Positions 8,499 through 17,133 are shown, numbered from the stretch's first letter. The stretch is DNA of 64,000 nucleotides from DATKRB01 sp035532415 (GCA_035532415.1 DATKRB010000062.1:1-64000); one strand, 5' to 3'. Made by a program: numbers and translations. The notes: generated by a model not told the origin, from the letters alone.

Positions 8499-9372
8499 GC
8501 GAGGAGTCGATCAGCCGCGCCTCGATGGTGACGGCAGGACCGATGTTGAGCTCGGGCCAACGGTGGCTCGGCGTTCGGGCCAGGACGGCATCGGGGATCA
8601 GACCGACCAATTCGGCCCGTTCGATCCATCCGCCCACTGCCCGTAGCCGGGTCGCCACGTCGTCGAAGACCTGAGCGGGCCCGAAGGCGGCGGGGTCGAT
8701 GAGGTTGCACGACACCTGTGCAGCACCGTCGAGATCGAACGCGAGCGCCCGGACCCGCTCCCCCCTGACGGCGCGGGCGACCTCCCTGGCAACGGCGATG
8801 TCGGCCCCGGCGATCCAGAGGTTGTAGGCGACCAGCGGACCACGGGCTCCGACAGCGGTCGCTCCGGCCGTCGGGTGGGGTCGCCGAGGACCCGAGTCGG
8901 GCCGCATCGTCACGAACGCGTGGCGCCGGACGTCGGGCAGGCTGCGCCCTGGGCGGCCCGGAATCGGCCCGTACAGGAAGCAGGGGAGCGAAAGCTCCCG
9001 CCCTGCCCAGCCGGCGAACCTGTCGCGTGCCCGTACCGCCCGATCCAGGTCGGCCGCTCCGCCGGTCGCCGGCGCCGGGAGGGGCACGAACGGCACCACG
9101 TCGATCACCCCGAAACGAGGATGGATGCCCCGGTGGGGACCCAGGTCGAGCAGAGCGACCGCCGAGACGGCCAGGGTCCTGGCTGCTGCCTCGACGGCAG
9201 GCGCCGGACCACCCAGGGTCATGACCGACCGATGATGCCAAGGGTCACGGTGGAGATGGAGAAGGACGTTCCCGCACGATGCGGCAAGCGCGCCGAGAAC
9301 CGTCTCGTCACGCCCCTCGCTCACGTTGACGACGCACTCGAGCAGTCCGGGATCAGAGGGCACGGCTCTCAC
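8485..9372 (-). CDS. Glutamate formiminotransferase
   Basis: 295 residues from GTG. It resembles the N-terminal formiminotransferase part of FTCD, which moves a formimino group between formiminoglutamate and tetrahydrofolate in histidine breakdown. Visible family motifs: LECVVNVSEGRDETVLGAL at the N-terminus, LHLHRDPWHHRSVMTLGG, and HRGIHPRFGVIDVVPFVPL. The cyclodeaminase domain of the bifunctional enzyme is absent. No other histidine-degradation gene lies in the window, so its metabolic partner is elsewhere or its role differs. It sits between two whiB genes, tail-to-tail with one and 39 nt from the start of the other. Confidence 0.8.
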   Translation of the reverse strand: MRAVPSDPGLLECVVNVSEGRDETVLGALAASCGNVLLHLHRDPWHHRSVMTLGGPAPAVEAAARTLAVSAVALLDLGPHRGIHPRFGVIDVVPFVPLPAPATGGAADLDRAVRARDRFAGWAGRELSLPCFLYGPIPGRPGRSLPDVRRHAFVTMRPDSGPRRPHPTAGATAVGARGPLVAYNLWIAGADIAVAREVARAVRGERVRALAFDLDGAAQVSCNLIDPAAFGPAQVFDDVATRLRAVGGWIERAELVGLIPDAVLARTPSHRWPELNIGPAVTIEARLIDSSLRTR

Positions 9373-9411
9373 CGCGACCAGAGATGAGCACCGCCCATCC
9401 CTGGTCGCCTC

Positions 9412-9660
9412 TCAACCGGGTGTGACGAGCGAGGCCGAACGGCGCCGGCGGAGGATGCGTCGCCGCTCACGCTCCGAGCAGGCGCCCCACACGCCGTGAT
9501 CCACCCGGTTTTCGAGGGCATACTCGAGGCATGCATCTGCCACCGCGCATTCGGCGCAGATGCGCTGTGCAGCATGAACCCCCTGGCCGTCGTTCGGGAA
9601 GAACACGGCAGGTGGGAGGTCACGGCACTTGCCTCTGGACATCCAGATCTCAGCGTTCAC
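9412..9660 (-). CDS. WhiB-family transcriptional regulator (second copy)
   Basis: 82 residues from GTG at 9660, with AAGGGGG about 9 nt upstream; an internal ATG (MSRGKC) is an alternative. Cysteines at KCRD and in RICAECAVADACLEYAL give the four Fe-S ligands. GVWGACSERERRRILRRRR is the conserved turn plus basic DNA-binding tail. It differs from the neighbouring WhiB at the turn (GVWGAC versus GIWGGM), so the two are paralogues and not a recent duplication. Faces away from the htrA-like gene across a 118-nt gap. Confidence 0.88.
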   Translation of the reverse strand: MNAEIWMSRGKCRDLPPAVFFPNDGQGVHAAQRICAECAVADACLEYALENRVDHGVWGACSERERRRILRRRRSASLVTPG

Positions 9661-9778
9661 CGGTCAACCCCCTTCTATCGGAAAGTGTAGCCTGTCGATC
9701 GTGCCGATCGGCCGACCCATCCCCTCCCCGGCCCCGCCCCGATAAAGCCGGGGACCTCCCTGATCGAGCGCGGGACCG

Positions 9779-11104
9779 TTGACCCGTTCCCCGCCTCCTC
9801 CGGACCCAGTCGATCCCTACGACCCGGTCCCGCCCCCGTCGCCCTACGACCCGGTCCCGCCCCCGTCGCCCCGCCCCTCTCCGCACTGGGGCCAGAACCA
9901 CCCCGGACCCGGCTCTCCGTGGACACCCGTCCCTCGCCAAGTGGTCGTGCAAACCCTCACCCGGCAGAACTGGAGGTGGGTGGTGGCGGCCACCGCCGCC
10001 ATCGCCGCCCTCGTCGGTGCCGTGGTGGGTCTGGCCGTCGGGTACGGCGCCCAGAAGACGGTGGTGGAGAGGTTCTTCCCAAATCAGAGCGTCCTGAGCA
10101 AGCCGACCGACGTGCAGTCCGTGCTGTCCCGGGTGGAGCCGGCGGTCGTCTCGATCGACACGACGGCGTTCTCGGAGGCCACCGGTTCGAGCGGCGGCCA
10201 GGTGCAGGGCGCCGGCACCGGGATGATCCTCAGCCCGACCGGTGAGGTGCTCACCAACGACCACGTGGTGGCCGGGGCGACCGTCGTCACCGTCACCCTG
10301 TTCGGACAGACCCGGGCGCTGGCGGCCCATGTCATCGGGACCGACCCTTCGCAGGACCTCGCCCTGGTGCAGATCGACAACGCCAGCGGCTTGCCGACGG
10401 TGCAGTTGGGGGACTCCACGACCGTGCAGGTGGGGGACGACGTCCTGGCGATCGGGAACGCCCTCGCGCTCGCCGGAGGGCCGACGGTGACCCAGGGAAT
10501 CGTGTCGGCGAAGGGGCGATCGCTCAGTGCCCGGAGCGAGGTGACCGGCCGGACGGAGATGCTGAACGGGCTGCTGCAGACCGACGCTGCCATCAACCCG
10601 GGCAATTCGGGAGGTCCCCTGGTCGACTCCCGAGCCCAAGTGGTGGGCATGAACACCGCGGTGGCCGAGAGCGGCCAGGGAAATGCACCAGCCCAGGCCA
10701 TCGGGTTCGCCATCGCCATCGACAGCATCAAGCCGGTGCTGGCCCAGCTGGCGTCGGGCGGCAGCGGCGGGGCCGGCGGAGGGACGGCACCGAACACCGC
10801 CCCGGCCACCTCCTATCTCGGGGTGGTCGTCCGGACGGTGACCTCATCGGTCGCCCGTCAGCTGCGATTGACGGCCAAGTCCGGGGCGGTCGTGGTGGGA
10901 CTGGCGCCGGGTGGGCCGGCCGCCGCGGCCGGGATGAAGGTGGACGACGTCATCGTCTCCGTCGCCGGGCAGGCGGTGCGGTCGGTGCCCGATCTGGTCG
11001 GCGCGTTGCGGGGCCACCCGTCCGGCACCGGCGTGGTGATCGAAACCCTCCGCGGCCCGGTGCTACGGACCGTGCACGTGACCCTGGGCAGCCAGAGCCC
11101 ATGA
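9779..11104 (+). CDS. Membrane-anchored HtrA-like serine protease with PDZ domain
   Basis: 441 residues from a TTG. A proline-rich cytoplasmic N-terminus holds a direct repeat of YDPVPPPSP. A membrane segment (WVVAATAAIAALVGAVVGLA) is near residues 66-88, followed by a trypsin-like domain outside the membrane. The catalytic triad is complete: His in LTNDHVVAGA, Asp in DLALVQID, Ser in NPGNSGGPLVDS. A C-terminal PDZ domain begins near SYLGVVVRT and includes GMKVDDVIVSVAGQAV. Envelope quality control is the likely role. The start codon is uncertain because no strong ribosome-binding site precedes it. Confidence 0.88.
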   Translation: MTRSPPPPDPVDPYDPVPPPSPYDPVPPPSPRPSPHWGQNHPGPGSPWTPVPRQVVVQTLTRQNWRWVVAATAAIAALVGAVVGLAVGYGAQKTVVERFFPNQSVLSKPTDVQSVLSRVEPAVVSIDTTAFSEATGSSGGQVQGAGTGMILSPTGEVLTNDHVVAGATVVTVTLFGQTRALAAHVIGTDPSQDLALVQIDNASGLPTVQLGDSTTVQVGDDVLAIGNALALAGGPTVTQGIVSAKGRSLSARSEVTGRTEMLNGLLQTDAAINPGNSGGPLVDSRAQVVGMNTAVAESGQGNAPAQAIGFAIAIDSIKPVLAQLASGGSGGAGGGTAPNTAPATSYLGVVVRTVTSSVARQLRLTAKSGAVVVGLAPGGPAAAAGMKVDDVIVSVAGQAVRSVPDLVGALRGHPSGTGVVIETLRGPVLRTVHVTLGSQSP

Positions 11105-11222
11105 CCGGCCCGGCTCCTGAGCGCGCCGGCCGCCGAGGGTGAACGGGTGGCCGGGACGGCGGGCCGCCCGCCGGCAGGTACGCTGAACCCCCGTTCCCGA
11201 AGCGCAGTTCGTTGGAGGTGGC

Positions 11223-11516
11223 ATGTCCCCCGAGGTAGAGGACACCGAGGTCGACCCGGGCGAGCCGGTCGAGCCGGTGGGCCACGTACGCGTCGTCTAC
11301 CTCGGCCCGGTCGCCCCCCATTGGGAGGTGCAGTCCGACTTCGGTGACCCTGCGGTCATCGACGCGTTCCGGGACCGGGCCATGGCCCGGCTGGTGCTGC
11401 TGCCCCCGCACGATCCCCAGTTCCGGCGAAACCGCGAGCGGGTGGTCCGTGACGCGGAGCGGGAGAACCTCGCGCTCGACTGGGACCTCGGGTTCCCCGA
11501 GGAGAGCCCCGCCTGA
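11223..11516 (+). CDS. Small conserved-looking protein, function unknown
   Basis: 97 residues with no recognised domain. It has an acidic N-terminus (SPEVEDTEVDPGEPVEP) and then a core with strand VRVVYLGPVAPHWEV and a basic helix RRNRERVVRDAEREN. GGAGGTGGC precedes the ATG, and a TACGCT -10 candidate is at 11179-11184, giving a short leader. The good ribosome site and mixed codon pattern support a real gene. It stands between the HtrA-like gene and the convergent DUF2342 gene. Confidence 0.6.
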   Translation: MSPEVEDTEVDPGEPVEPVGHVRVVYLGPVAPHWEVQSDFGDPAVIDAFRDRAMARLVLLPPHDPQFRRNRERVVRDAERENLALDWDLGFPEESPA

Positions 11517-11560
11517 CCCCAGGACGGGCGACCGCCGCCGGCCCCGCCTTCCGGGCGGGA

Positions 11561-12784
11561 TCATCCGTCGGAGGAGTCGCCCTCCGGCAGGTCCTCGCCG
11601 GGGAGGCTGATCCGTTCGAGCCACAGACCCGGCGCGTCGACCTCGGCGGGGGTGGGGAGATTGCGGGGAGCGGACCACAGCTGCTGCAGACCCTCCTCGC
11701 CGGCCCGATCGACCACCCCACGGACGAAGGCCGCCCCCCGCTCCACTTCGTCGCCTCCGAGGTCCAATCCGAAGAGGGCACCGGCGGCCTGCTCGCCCGT
11801 GCTGTCCTGTACCCGATACCGGTGCCAGGCCTCCACCAGGGACGAGGCGGACCCGGTGAGGGAGAGGGCGACCTTGGCCGTGACGTGGTCGACGTAGCCG
11901 GTGATCGCCGTCGTCAGCGCGGTGAGCTGGCTCGACGTGGCGCGCCGGTCGGGGGTGAGGAGATCGGCCATCAACGACTCGGGGTCGGCCAGCAGGTTCT
12001 GCAGCGTCTCGGGGTCTCCCGGCATGATTCCCAGCCGGTCGCCGATCCCCTGCTGGGCGGCGAGCGCCTGGTCCGTCGCCGTCTCGATCAGCTTGCGGAG
12101 CCGGGCGGCGACCTGGGGTCGCTGCATGACGGCATGGGTGGTGAGCTCCCGGACGCAGACCCACAGCCGCGTCTCGTCGGTCGGAAGGCTCCAGTCCTCG
12201 GCAAAGGCGGCCACGTTGTCGGGCACGATCAGCAGTTCCGGGGAGTCCGGCCACGGCAACGGGAGCGCGTACTGCCCCAAGGCCCGCTTGGCCAGGTGCC
12301 CGGCGGCGGACCCCAGCTGCATGCCCAGCAGCACGGGACCCATGGTGGCCGCGAACTTGCCGAGGAGGTCCTGCAGCCCGCCGCCCTCGTCGCCGCCGAG
12401 CATCCCGGCGGGCAGCCCGACCGCCCCGCCCTGGGCGTCGACCAGTTTCCCCACGAGCGGCCTCCACGCCTCGAGCGACCGCAAGGCCCACACCCCCCGG
12501 GTCACCGGCTCGAACACCGGGGCCGGGTGCCCTTGTGCCGCGGTGGGCAAGCCGGTGGCCTCGGTGACGTGAAGCTCGGCCACCCTCGCCAGCTCCTCGA
12601 GCTCGATCCTCCGGATGGGGTCGATGTTCGGCTCGGGGACCCCGTCGGTGGCCACGCCCTGTGCCAGGGCACGGGCGGCGTCGAGCCACGGTGTGCTGCC
12701 GGCGCCCTGGGCGCTGCCGATGACCTTCAGGAGATCACCCAGCAGTCCCTGAAGTGGATTTCCCTCGTTGGCGGGATCGTTCAT
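11561..12784 (-). CDS. DUF2342 / zinc-dependent metalloprotease-like protein
   Basis: 407 residues from ATG at 12784, with GGGAG 7 nt upstream. The overall sequence (LGQYALPLPWPDSPELLIVPDNVAAFAEDWSLP, ELTTHAVMQRPQV, and DPEALE-type motifs such as DPETLQNLLADPESL) matches actinobacterial DUF2342 proteins, often labelled putative hydrolase or zinc metalloprotease. The segment where relatives carry an EGH/EGY-x-x-HV metal motif reads TGYVDHVTAKV here: the HV part is kept but the glutamate is not obvious, so catalysis is doubtful. Function is unknown. It lies 15 nt downstream of the degenerate protease gene, in the same direction. Confidence 0.75.
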   Translation of the reverse strand: MNDPANEGNPLQGLLGDLLKVIGSAQGAGSTPWLDAARALAQGVATDGVPEPNIDPIRRIELEELARVAELHVTEATGLPTAAQGHPAPVFEPVTRGVWALRSLEAWRPLVGKLVDAQGGAVGLPAGMLGGDEGGGLQDLLGKFAATMGPVLLGMQLGSAAGHLAKRALGQYALPLPWPDSPELLIVPDNVAAFAEDWSLPTDETRLWVCVRELTTHAVMQRPQVAARLRKLIETATDQALAAQQGIGDRLGIMPGDPETLQNLLADPESLMADLLTPDRRATSSQLTALTTAITGYVDHVTAKVALSLTGSASSLVEAWHRYRVQDSTGEQAAGALFGLDLGGDEVERGAAFVRGVVDRAGEEGLQQLWSAPRNLPTPAEVDAPGLWLERISLPGEDLPEGDSSDG

Positions 12785-12799
12785 ACCCACGCTCCCATG

Positions 12800-14137
12800 C
12801 TACGGGGAGGAGCTGAGATCGACTTCGACGACGGCCGTCGTACCGCCTCGCCGCACGCCGACCTGCACCGATTCGCCGGCGGTGCACACGTAGAGGCGCT
12901 GGCTCAGCTCGGCCATGGACCGGACCGGCGCATCGTCGACCGAAACGATCACGTCACCGGGTCGCAGGAGCCCGGCGGCTGCGCCGTGGGGATCCACGTT
13001 CACGACCAGCGCACCGACGGAGCCGGCGACCGCGGAAGGCGCCGGCGCGTCGTGCGCGGTCACGTCGAGCCAGCCGTGCCGCACCTGTCCCCATCGGGCA
13101 AGGTCCCCGGTGACGCCGAGCAGGAGCCCCGCGGGGACGAACCCGCTCGTGGCCGCACCCGTGACCTTGCCGGCCGGGGCGGTCACCGTCCCCTGAAGCA
13201 TGCCGATGATCCCGCCGTCGGGCCGCAACAGCACCTCGCCGGGCAGGGGAGCCAGGTTGGCCGTGGAGACACCGATCGCCGCCATCGCGTGCGATCCCCT
13301 GACCGGCACCGTGGTCCCGACCGACTCGATGGTGGCGCGCCCCCAGGCGATCCCGGGGGTGGCCCCGCCGGCGGCCGGCGTGATGGCGACGACCATGGCG
13401 GCATGGCCAACCCCGACGGTGGTGTCGTCGACGAACCGGGGGACCGGAAGGTCATGGCCGACCCGCAGCAGCGCCACGTCGGCCGTGCGGTCGAGGGCGA
13501 CGACCGTCGCCCGCAGGGCCCGGCCGCCGACGGAGGTCGCCACGACGCCGGTGGCGCCGAGGACGGCGTCGGCCGTGGTCGCCACCAAGCCCCCGCCCGC
13601 CACCGCGATCCCCCCTCCGCTCCGGACACCGCTCGACGTGGTGACCCTGAGCGACACGAGGCCCCGTTCGGCCCCCTGAGCGGCAACCGGAACGACGGCA
13701 CTGCCCGGCGAGGTGGTGAGGACCACCGAGGTGTTCGGGATCCCGCCCGCCGCCGGGCCCCCACCCCCCTCCCCCGAGCCGACGGTGTTGAGCAGCACGA
13801 TCCCGGCGAAGACCGCGGCGGCTGCTCCGGTGCCGACCAGGGCCATGGCCGTCGCTCGCCGCCGGCCCGATACGGCGTGGATGGTTCCCGCCGCCCCGCC
13901 GGCCGATCCCGGTCCGGCCGAGGATGGACCGACCTGCTCCGGGTCTCCGTTCGTGGAGGTCAGGGACGAGAGCTCGGAGGGATGGCGCCAGAGCCGGTCC
14001 TCGGGAGGGAGCCAACCGAGAGGGGCCGGATCCTCCGTGCCATCGTCACCGGGCTCGCTCCGCTCCCTGTCCTCCGCTGCGCCCTCCCAGTCGTCGCCCG
14101 GTCCTTCCCCGGTCGGGTACGGGCCTCTTGAGGTCAC
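12800..14137 (-). CDS. Membrane-anchored trypsin-like protein with PDZ domain, catalytic triad lost
   Basis: 445 residues from GTG at 14137. An acidic cytoplasmic N-terminus contains PLGWLPPEDRLWRHPSEL, a motif seen before the membrane segment of actinobacterial HtrA-like proteins. A membrane helix spans about 98-118. The protease fold follows, but the His position reads VATTADAVLGA instead of TNAHVV and the Ser position reads LPGEVLLRPDGGIIGM instead of GNSGGP; only the Asp strand (DVALLRVG) is normal. A PDZ domain ends the protein (GLLRPGDVIVSVDDAPV). It is therefore probably a binding or sensing pseudo-protease. It is divergent from mreB, and both have TANNNT leaderless-type boxes. Confidence 0.78.
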   Translation of the reverse strand: MTSRGPYPTGEGPGDDWEGAAEDRERSEPGDDGTEDPAPLGWLPPEDRLWRHPSELSSLTSTNGDPEQVGPSSAGPGSAGGAAGTIHAVSGRRRATAMALVGTGAAAAVFAGIVLLNTVGSGEGGGGPAAGGIPNTSVVLTTSPGSAVVPVAAQGAERGLVSLRVTTSSGVRSGGGIAVAGGGLVATTADAVLGATGVVATSVGGRALRATVVALDRTADVALLRVGHDLPVPRFVDDTTVGVGHAAMVVAITPAAGGATPGIAWGRATIESVGTTVPVRGSHAMAAIGVSTANLAPLPGEVLLRPDGGIIGMLQGTVTAPAGKVTGAATSGFVPAGLLLGVTGDLARWGQVRHGWLDVTAHDAPAPSAVAGSVGALVVNVDPHGAAAGLLRPGDVIVSVDDAPVRSMAELSQRLYVCTAGESVQVGVRRGGTTAVVEVDLSSSP

Positions 14138-14143
14138 CGTTGG

Positions 14144-14149
14144 AGGTTA
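14144..14149 (-). promoter_or_regulatory. TAACCT -10 box before the pseudo-protease gene
   Basis: On the minus strand TAACCT lies 6 nt before the GTG at 14137, with no ribosome-binding site; consistent with a leaderless transcript. Confidence 0.45.
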
Positions 14150-14189
14150 CCGAGCGACGGCCTCCCGTTCAGGTCGCCTCGCCGGGCCG

Positions 14190-14195
14190 TACCAT
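14190..14195 (+). promoter_or_regulatory. TACCAT -10 box before mreB
   Basis: TACCAT ends 7 nt before the ATG at 14203 and overlaps an upstream in-frame ATG at 14194. This favours 14203 as the start. Confidence 0.45.
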
Positions 14196-14202
14196 GAGGC
14201 GG

Positions 14203-15207
14203 ATGTCCCGCGACCTCGCCATCGACCTGGGCACCGCCAACACCCTCGTCTATGCGAAGGGGCGGGGGATCGTGCTGAACGAGCCAACGGTGGTGGCGCT
14301 CGACACGCGGACCCGCGACGTTCTGGCCATCGGCGAGGACGCCTGGCAGATGATCGGCCGGACCCCCGGTTACATCGTGGCCGTCCGGCCGATGCGCCAG
14401 GGGGCGATCACCGACTTCGATATCACGGAGCGGATGATCCAGGTCCTGCTCCGCCGGGTCGGCGTCGGTCGGATCAACCGACCCAAGGTGCTGATCTGCG
14501 TCCCCTCGGCCATCACCGGGGTGGAGCGCCGGGCGGTGAAGGAGGCGACGCGGCGCGCCGGCGCCGCATCGAGCTACCTGATCGAGCAGCCGATGGCCGC
14601 GGCGATCGGAGCCGGACTTCCGATCCACGAGCCGATGGGGTCGATGGTGGTCGACGTCGGAGGCGGTACGGCCGAGATGGCCGTGATCTCCCTGGGCGGG
14701 GTGGTGGCCATGCGGGCCATCCGCTGCGGCGGCTTCGACATGGACGCGGCCGTGCAGGCCTACGTGCGCAACCGGCACGGGATCGCGATCGGTGAGCGCA
14801 CGGCGGAGGCGGTGAAGCTGGCCATCGGCTCGGCCTACCCCTACGAGGGGGAGCAGCACGCCGAGATCAGAGGACGCGAGGTCGTCACCGGCATGCCGAA
14901 GACGATCGTGCTCAGTCCGGCCGAGGTCCGCGGCGCGGTGGAGGAACAGGTGACCCAGATCGTCGATTCGGCGGTCAGCTGCCTCGGGGACGCACCGCCC
15001 GAACTGGCTCAGGACATCATCTTTCAGGGAATCCACCTCGTCGGCGGCGGATCGCTGCTTCGCGGTATGACCCAGCGATTGGCCGACGGGACGGCCGTGC
15101 CGGTCCACCTGGTCGACACCCCGCTCGAATGCGTGGCTCTCGGCGCCGGTCGCTGTCTGGAGTCGTTCGACGAGCTGCGCTCGTTCTTCTCCACCGCCGT
15201 GGGGTGA
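14203..15207 (+). CDS. mreB: Rod-shape-determining protein MreB-like
   Basis: 334 residues, the usual MreB length. Actin-fold nucleotide motifs are visible: RDLAIDLGTANTLVYAKGRG at the N-terminus (phosphate 1), VDVGGGTAEMAVISLGGVV (phosphate 2) and GIHLVGGGSLLRGM (adenosine). RPMRQGAITDFDITERMIQ and EQPMAAAIGAGLPI are MreB-family stretches. MreB filaments guide wall synthesis at the membrane. The usual mreC/mreD partners are not next to it; the neighbours are a divergent pseudo-protease and a convergent HEAT-repeat gene. The start at 14203 follows a TACCAT box by 7 nt; an ATG 9 nt upstream is the alternative. Confidence 0.88.
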   Translation: MSRDLAIDLGTANTLVYAKGRGIVLNEPTVVALDTRTRDVLAIGEDAWQMIGRTPGYIVAVRPMRQGAITDFDITERMIQVLLRRVGVGRINRPKVLICVPSAITGVERRAVKEATRRAGAASSYLIEQPMAAAIGAGLPIHEPMGSMVVDVGGGTAEMAVISLGGVVAMRAIRCGGFDMDAAVQAYVRNRHGIAIGERTAEAVKLAIGSAYPYEGEQHAEIRGREVVTGMPKTIVLSPAEVRGAVEEQVTQIVDSAVSCLGDAPPELAQDIIFQGIHLVGGGSLLRGMTQRLADGTAVPVHLVDTPLECVALGAGRCLESFDELRSFFSTAVG

Positions 15208-15217
15208 GGCGCCGATC

Positions 15218-15253
15218 GACGTGCTCGACGTGCTCGACGTGCTCGACGTGCTC
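15218..15253. repeat. Four tandem 9-bp units GACGTGCTC
   Basis: Four perfect copies between the convergent ends of mreB and the HEAT-repeat gene, just outside both stop codons. Confidence 0.85.
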
Positions 15254-15259
15254 GACGGC

Positions 15260-15943
15260 TCAGTCGTCGAGCAGCGTCTCGGCCACCTGACGAACCTGCC
15301 AGTCCCGGTCGTGGAGGCATCGGCGCAGGCCCTCCTCGCCCTCGGGCCCGAAGGCGGCGAGGGCCACGGCGGCCCGCCGCCGGACCGACGGCTTGTCGTC
15401 GAGGGCGAGGAGGATGCTCGGGAGTCCCTCGGGGTCGCCGAGAGCGCCGAGGGCGGCGACCGCGGCCTCTCGGCAACGCGCGTCGGCGTGTCCCACAGCG
15501 ACGGCGGACAGCGCCCTGACGGCTCCGCCGCCGCCGCCCCGTTCCCCGATGGCCCAACAGGCGGCGTCGACGACCAGGACGTCAGGATCGGCCAGGGCCC
15601 TCACCAGCCCGGCGCCCACCTCGGGGTACGACCCCACCCCGGTCGCCTCCCCAGCGGACCGGGCCGCCCGGCGGCGAACCGCCGGAGCCGGGTCGGCCAG
15701 GCCGGCGACGACGTCGGCAGCGCGGGCGCGGGCCATCCGGGTGAGGGCGGAGAGGGCGGCGGCCCGCACGGCCGGGTCAGGATCGTCCAAGTGGGCCCGG
15801 GCCAAAGGCTCGTCACGACGGTGCCCGGCGACGACGACCGCCCGCCGCCGGTCGGGCGGTCCGGGGGTCACCGTCGGTTCGATCGCGACCGGGGCGCCGG
15901 TGACCGTCCGGTCGCCGGATTCCGTGGCACGATCGTCGGGCAC
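15260..15943 (-). CDS. HEAT-repeat protein
   Basis: 227 residues from GTG at 15943. After a disordered N-terminus of about 35 residues, roughly five helical repeats follow, each with the D-x-x-VRxxA pattern: DPDPAVRAAALSAL, DPAPAVRRRAARSAG, DPDVLVVDAACWAIG, HADARCREAAVAALG, DKPSVRRRAAVALAAFG, DRDWQVRQVAETLL. Such HEAT or PBS-lyase-like repeats form a protein-binding solenoid; the partner is unknown. It is divergent from the Lon-like protease gene with only 10 nt between starts, so the promoters overlap. Confidence 0.75.
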   Translation of the reverse strand: MPDDRATESGDRTVTGAPVAIEPTVTPGPPDRRRAVVVAGHRRDEPLARAHLDDPDPAVRAAALSALTRMARARAADVVAGLADPAPAVRRRAARSAGEATGVGSYPEVGAGLVRALADPDVLVVDAACWAIGERGGGGGAVRALSAVAVGHADARCREAAVAALGALGDPEGLPSILLALDDKPSVRRRAAVALAAFGPEGEEGLRRCLHDRDWQVRQVAETLLDD

Positions 15944-15953
15944 CCCCGCGAGT

Positions 15954-17093
15954 ATGACCGAGGCCGCCGAACCACTCCGACCCCGCCGCCAACGGTGGCC
16001 CCTCGTGCTCGCCTTGGTCGTCGCCTGTGTCGCGGTGCTGGTGGTGGTGGCCAGCCGGATCGAGCTGCCGTACTACGCGATAGCGCCGGGACAGGCCTCT
16101 TCCGTCGGTCCCCGGGTGCACGTGCCCCCGGACCTCTCGCACCCCGTCCGGGGGAAGGTCCTGCTGACCGACGTCCTGCTGTCCCGGGTGAGCCTCCTCG
16201 ACTACCTCCCGTACCGTTGGAGCTCCGACACCGAGGTGGTCCCGGCGGCCCAGGTGCTCGGGCCTGCCACTCCGCCCGACCAGCTGGTCTCGCAGGGCTA
16301 CCTCGAGATGGCCCAGTCCCAGTCCGCCGCCAAGGCCGCGGCCCTGCGGCGGCTCGGCTACGAGGTGCCCGCCCAGGACGGCGGGACCCTCGTGGTCGCG
16401 GTGCAGCAGGGCTCTCCCGCGGCGCCCGCCCTCCGGGTCGCCGAGATCGTGAAGGCGGTCGGATCGACACCCACGCCGGACTCGTGCGCTTTCGTCGGGG
16501 CTCTGCACGGGTACTCGCCCGGCGGCCGGGTCACGCTGTCGGTGGAGCAATCGACGGTGACCGCCAAAGCAGTGCTCCTCCCGGGCAAGGTCGTGCAGGA
16601 GTCCGTGCGCCTCGGCCGCGCGCCCCCGGGTGTGGGGCCGTCGGGCTGTCCGGGGATCTCGGGCCCGAGCAAGGCCTTCCTCGGGGTGGAGGTCGAGACC
16701 CAGCAGGACTTCAGCTTCCCCATCGCCGTCTCGGTGGACACGTCGGACATCGGTGGGCCCTCGGCCGGACTGGCCATGACCCTCGGGATCATCGACAAGC
16801 TGTACGGCGGGAACCTGACCGGCGGCGCCACCGTCGCGGCGACCGGGACCATCGACCCTTCGGGCAACGTCGGTGACGTCGGGGGGGTCGCGCAGAAGAC
16901 CGTCGCCGTCGAGCGGGCCGGCGCCCGGGTCTTCCTGGTCCCGCCTCAGGAGTACAAGGTCGCCCGGGCCAAGGCGACCCCGTCGCTCCGGGTGTTCTCC
17001 GTTTCGACGCTGACGCAGGCACTGAAGGTGCTCTCGGGCCTGGGTGGCCACGTGCCCCCCGCCCCCGGCACGGCCACCTCGCAGTCCCCCTGA
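15954..17093 (+). CDS. PDZ and Lon-type (S16) membrane protease, YlbL-like
   Basis: 379 residues from ATG at 15954. A membrane anchor spans about residues 14-35 (RWPLVLALVVACVAVLVVVAS), then an extracytoplasmic region, a PDZ domain around 130-200 (GSPAAPALRVAEIVKAVG...) and a C-terminal Lon-like protease domain. The Ser-Lys dyad is visible: Ser in DIGGPSAGLAM and Lys in GGVAQKTVAVERAG. This order fits the YlbL-like secreted or membrane proteases common in actinobacteria and Firmicutes. Substrates are unknown; envelope protein turnover is inferred. Followed by the DivIVA-like gene 40 nt downstream. Confidence 0.88.
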   Translation: MTEAAEPLRPRRQRWPLVLALVVACVAVLVVVASRIELPYYAIAPGQASSVGPRVHVPPDLSHPVRGKVLLTDVLLSRVSLLDYLPYRWSSDTEVVPAAQVLGPATPPDQLVSQGYLEMAQSQSAAKAAALRRLGYEVPAQDGGTLVVAVQQGSPAAPALRVAEIVKAVGSTPTPDSCAFVGALHGYSPGGRVTLSVEQSTVTAKAVLLPGKVVQESVRLGRAPPGVGPSGCPGISGPSKAFLGVEVETQQDFSFPIAVSVDTSDIGGPSAGLAMTLGIIDKLYGGNLTGGATVAATGTIDPSGNVGDVGGVAQKTVAVERAGARVFLVPPQEYKVARAKATPSLRVFSVSTLTQALKVLSGLGGHVPPAPGTATSQSP

Positions 17094-17120
17094 AGCCACG
17101 GTTCCGGGACGCCCACGTCG

Positions 17121-17126
17121 TAGGCT
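17121..17126 (+). promoter_or_regulatory. TAGGCT -10 box before the DivIVA-like gene
   Basis: TAGGCT ends 7 nt before the ATG at 17134, with no Shine-Dalgarno sequence; probable leaderless start. Confidence 0.5.
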
Positions 17127-17133
17127 CTGGGGC

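Noticed and set aside
11822..14131. 769-codon plus-strand frame opposite the DUF2342 and pseudo-protease genes
   Set aside because: Low-complexity Gly/Arg/His shadow with no recognisable motif; both minus-strand genes are supported by domains.
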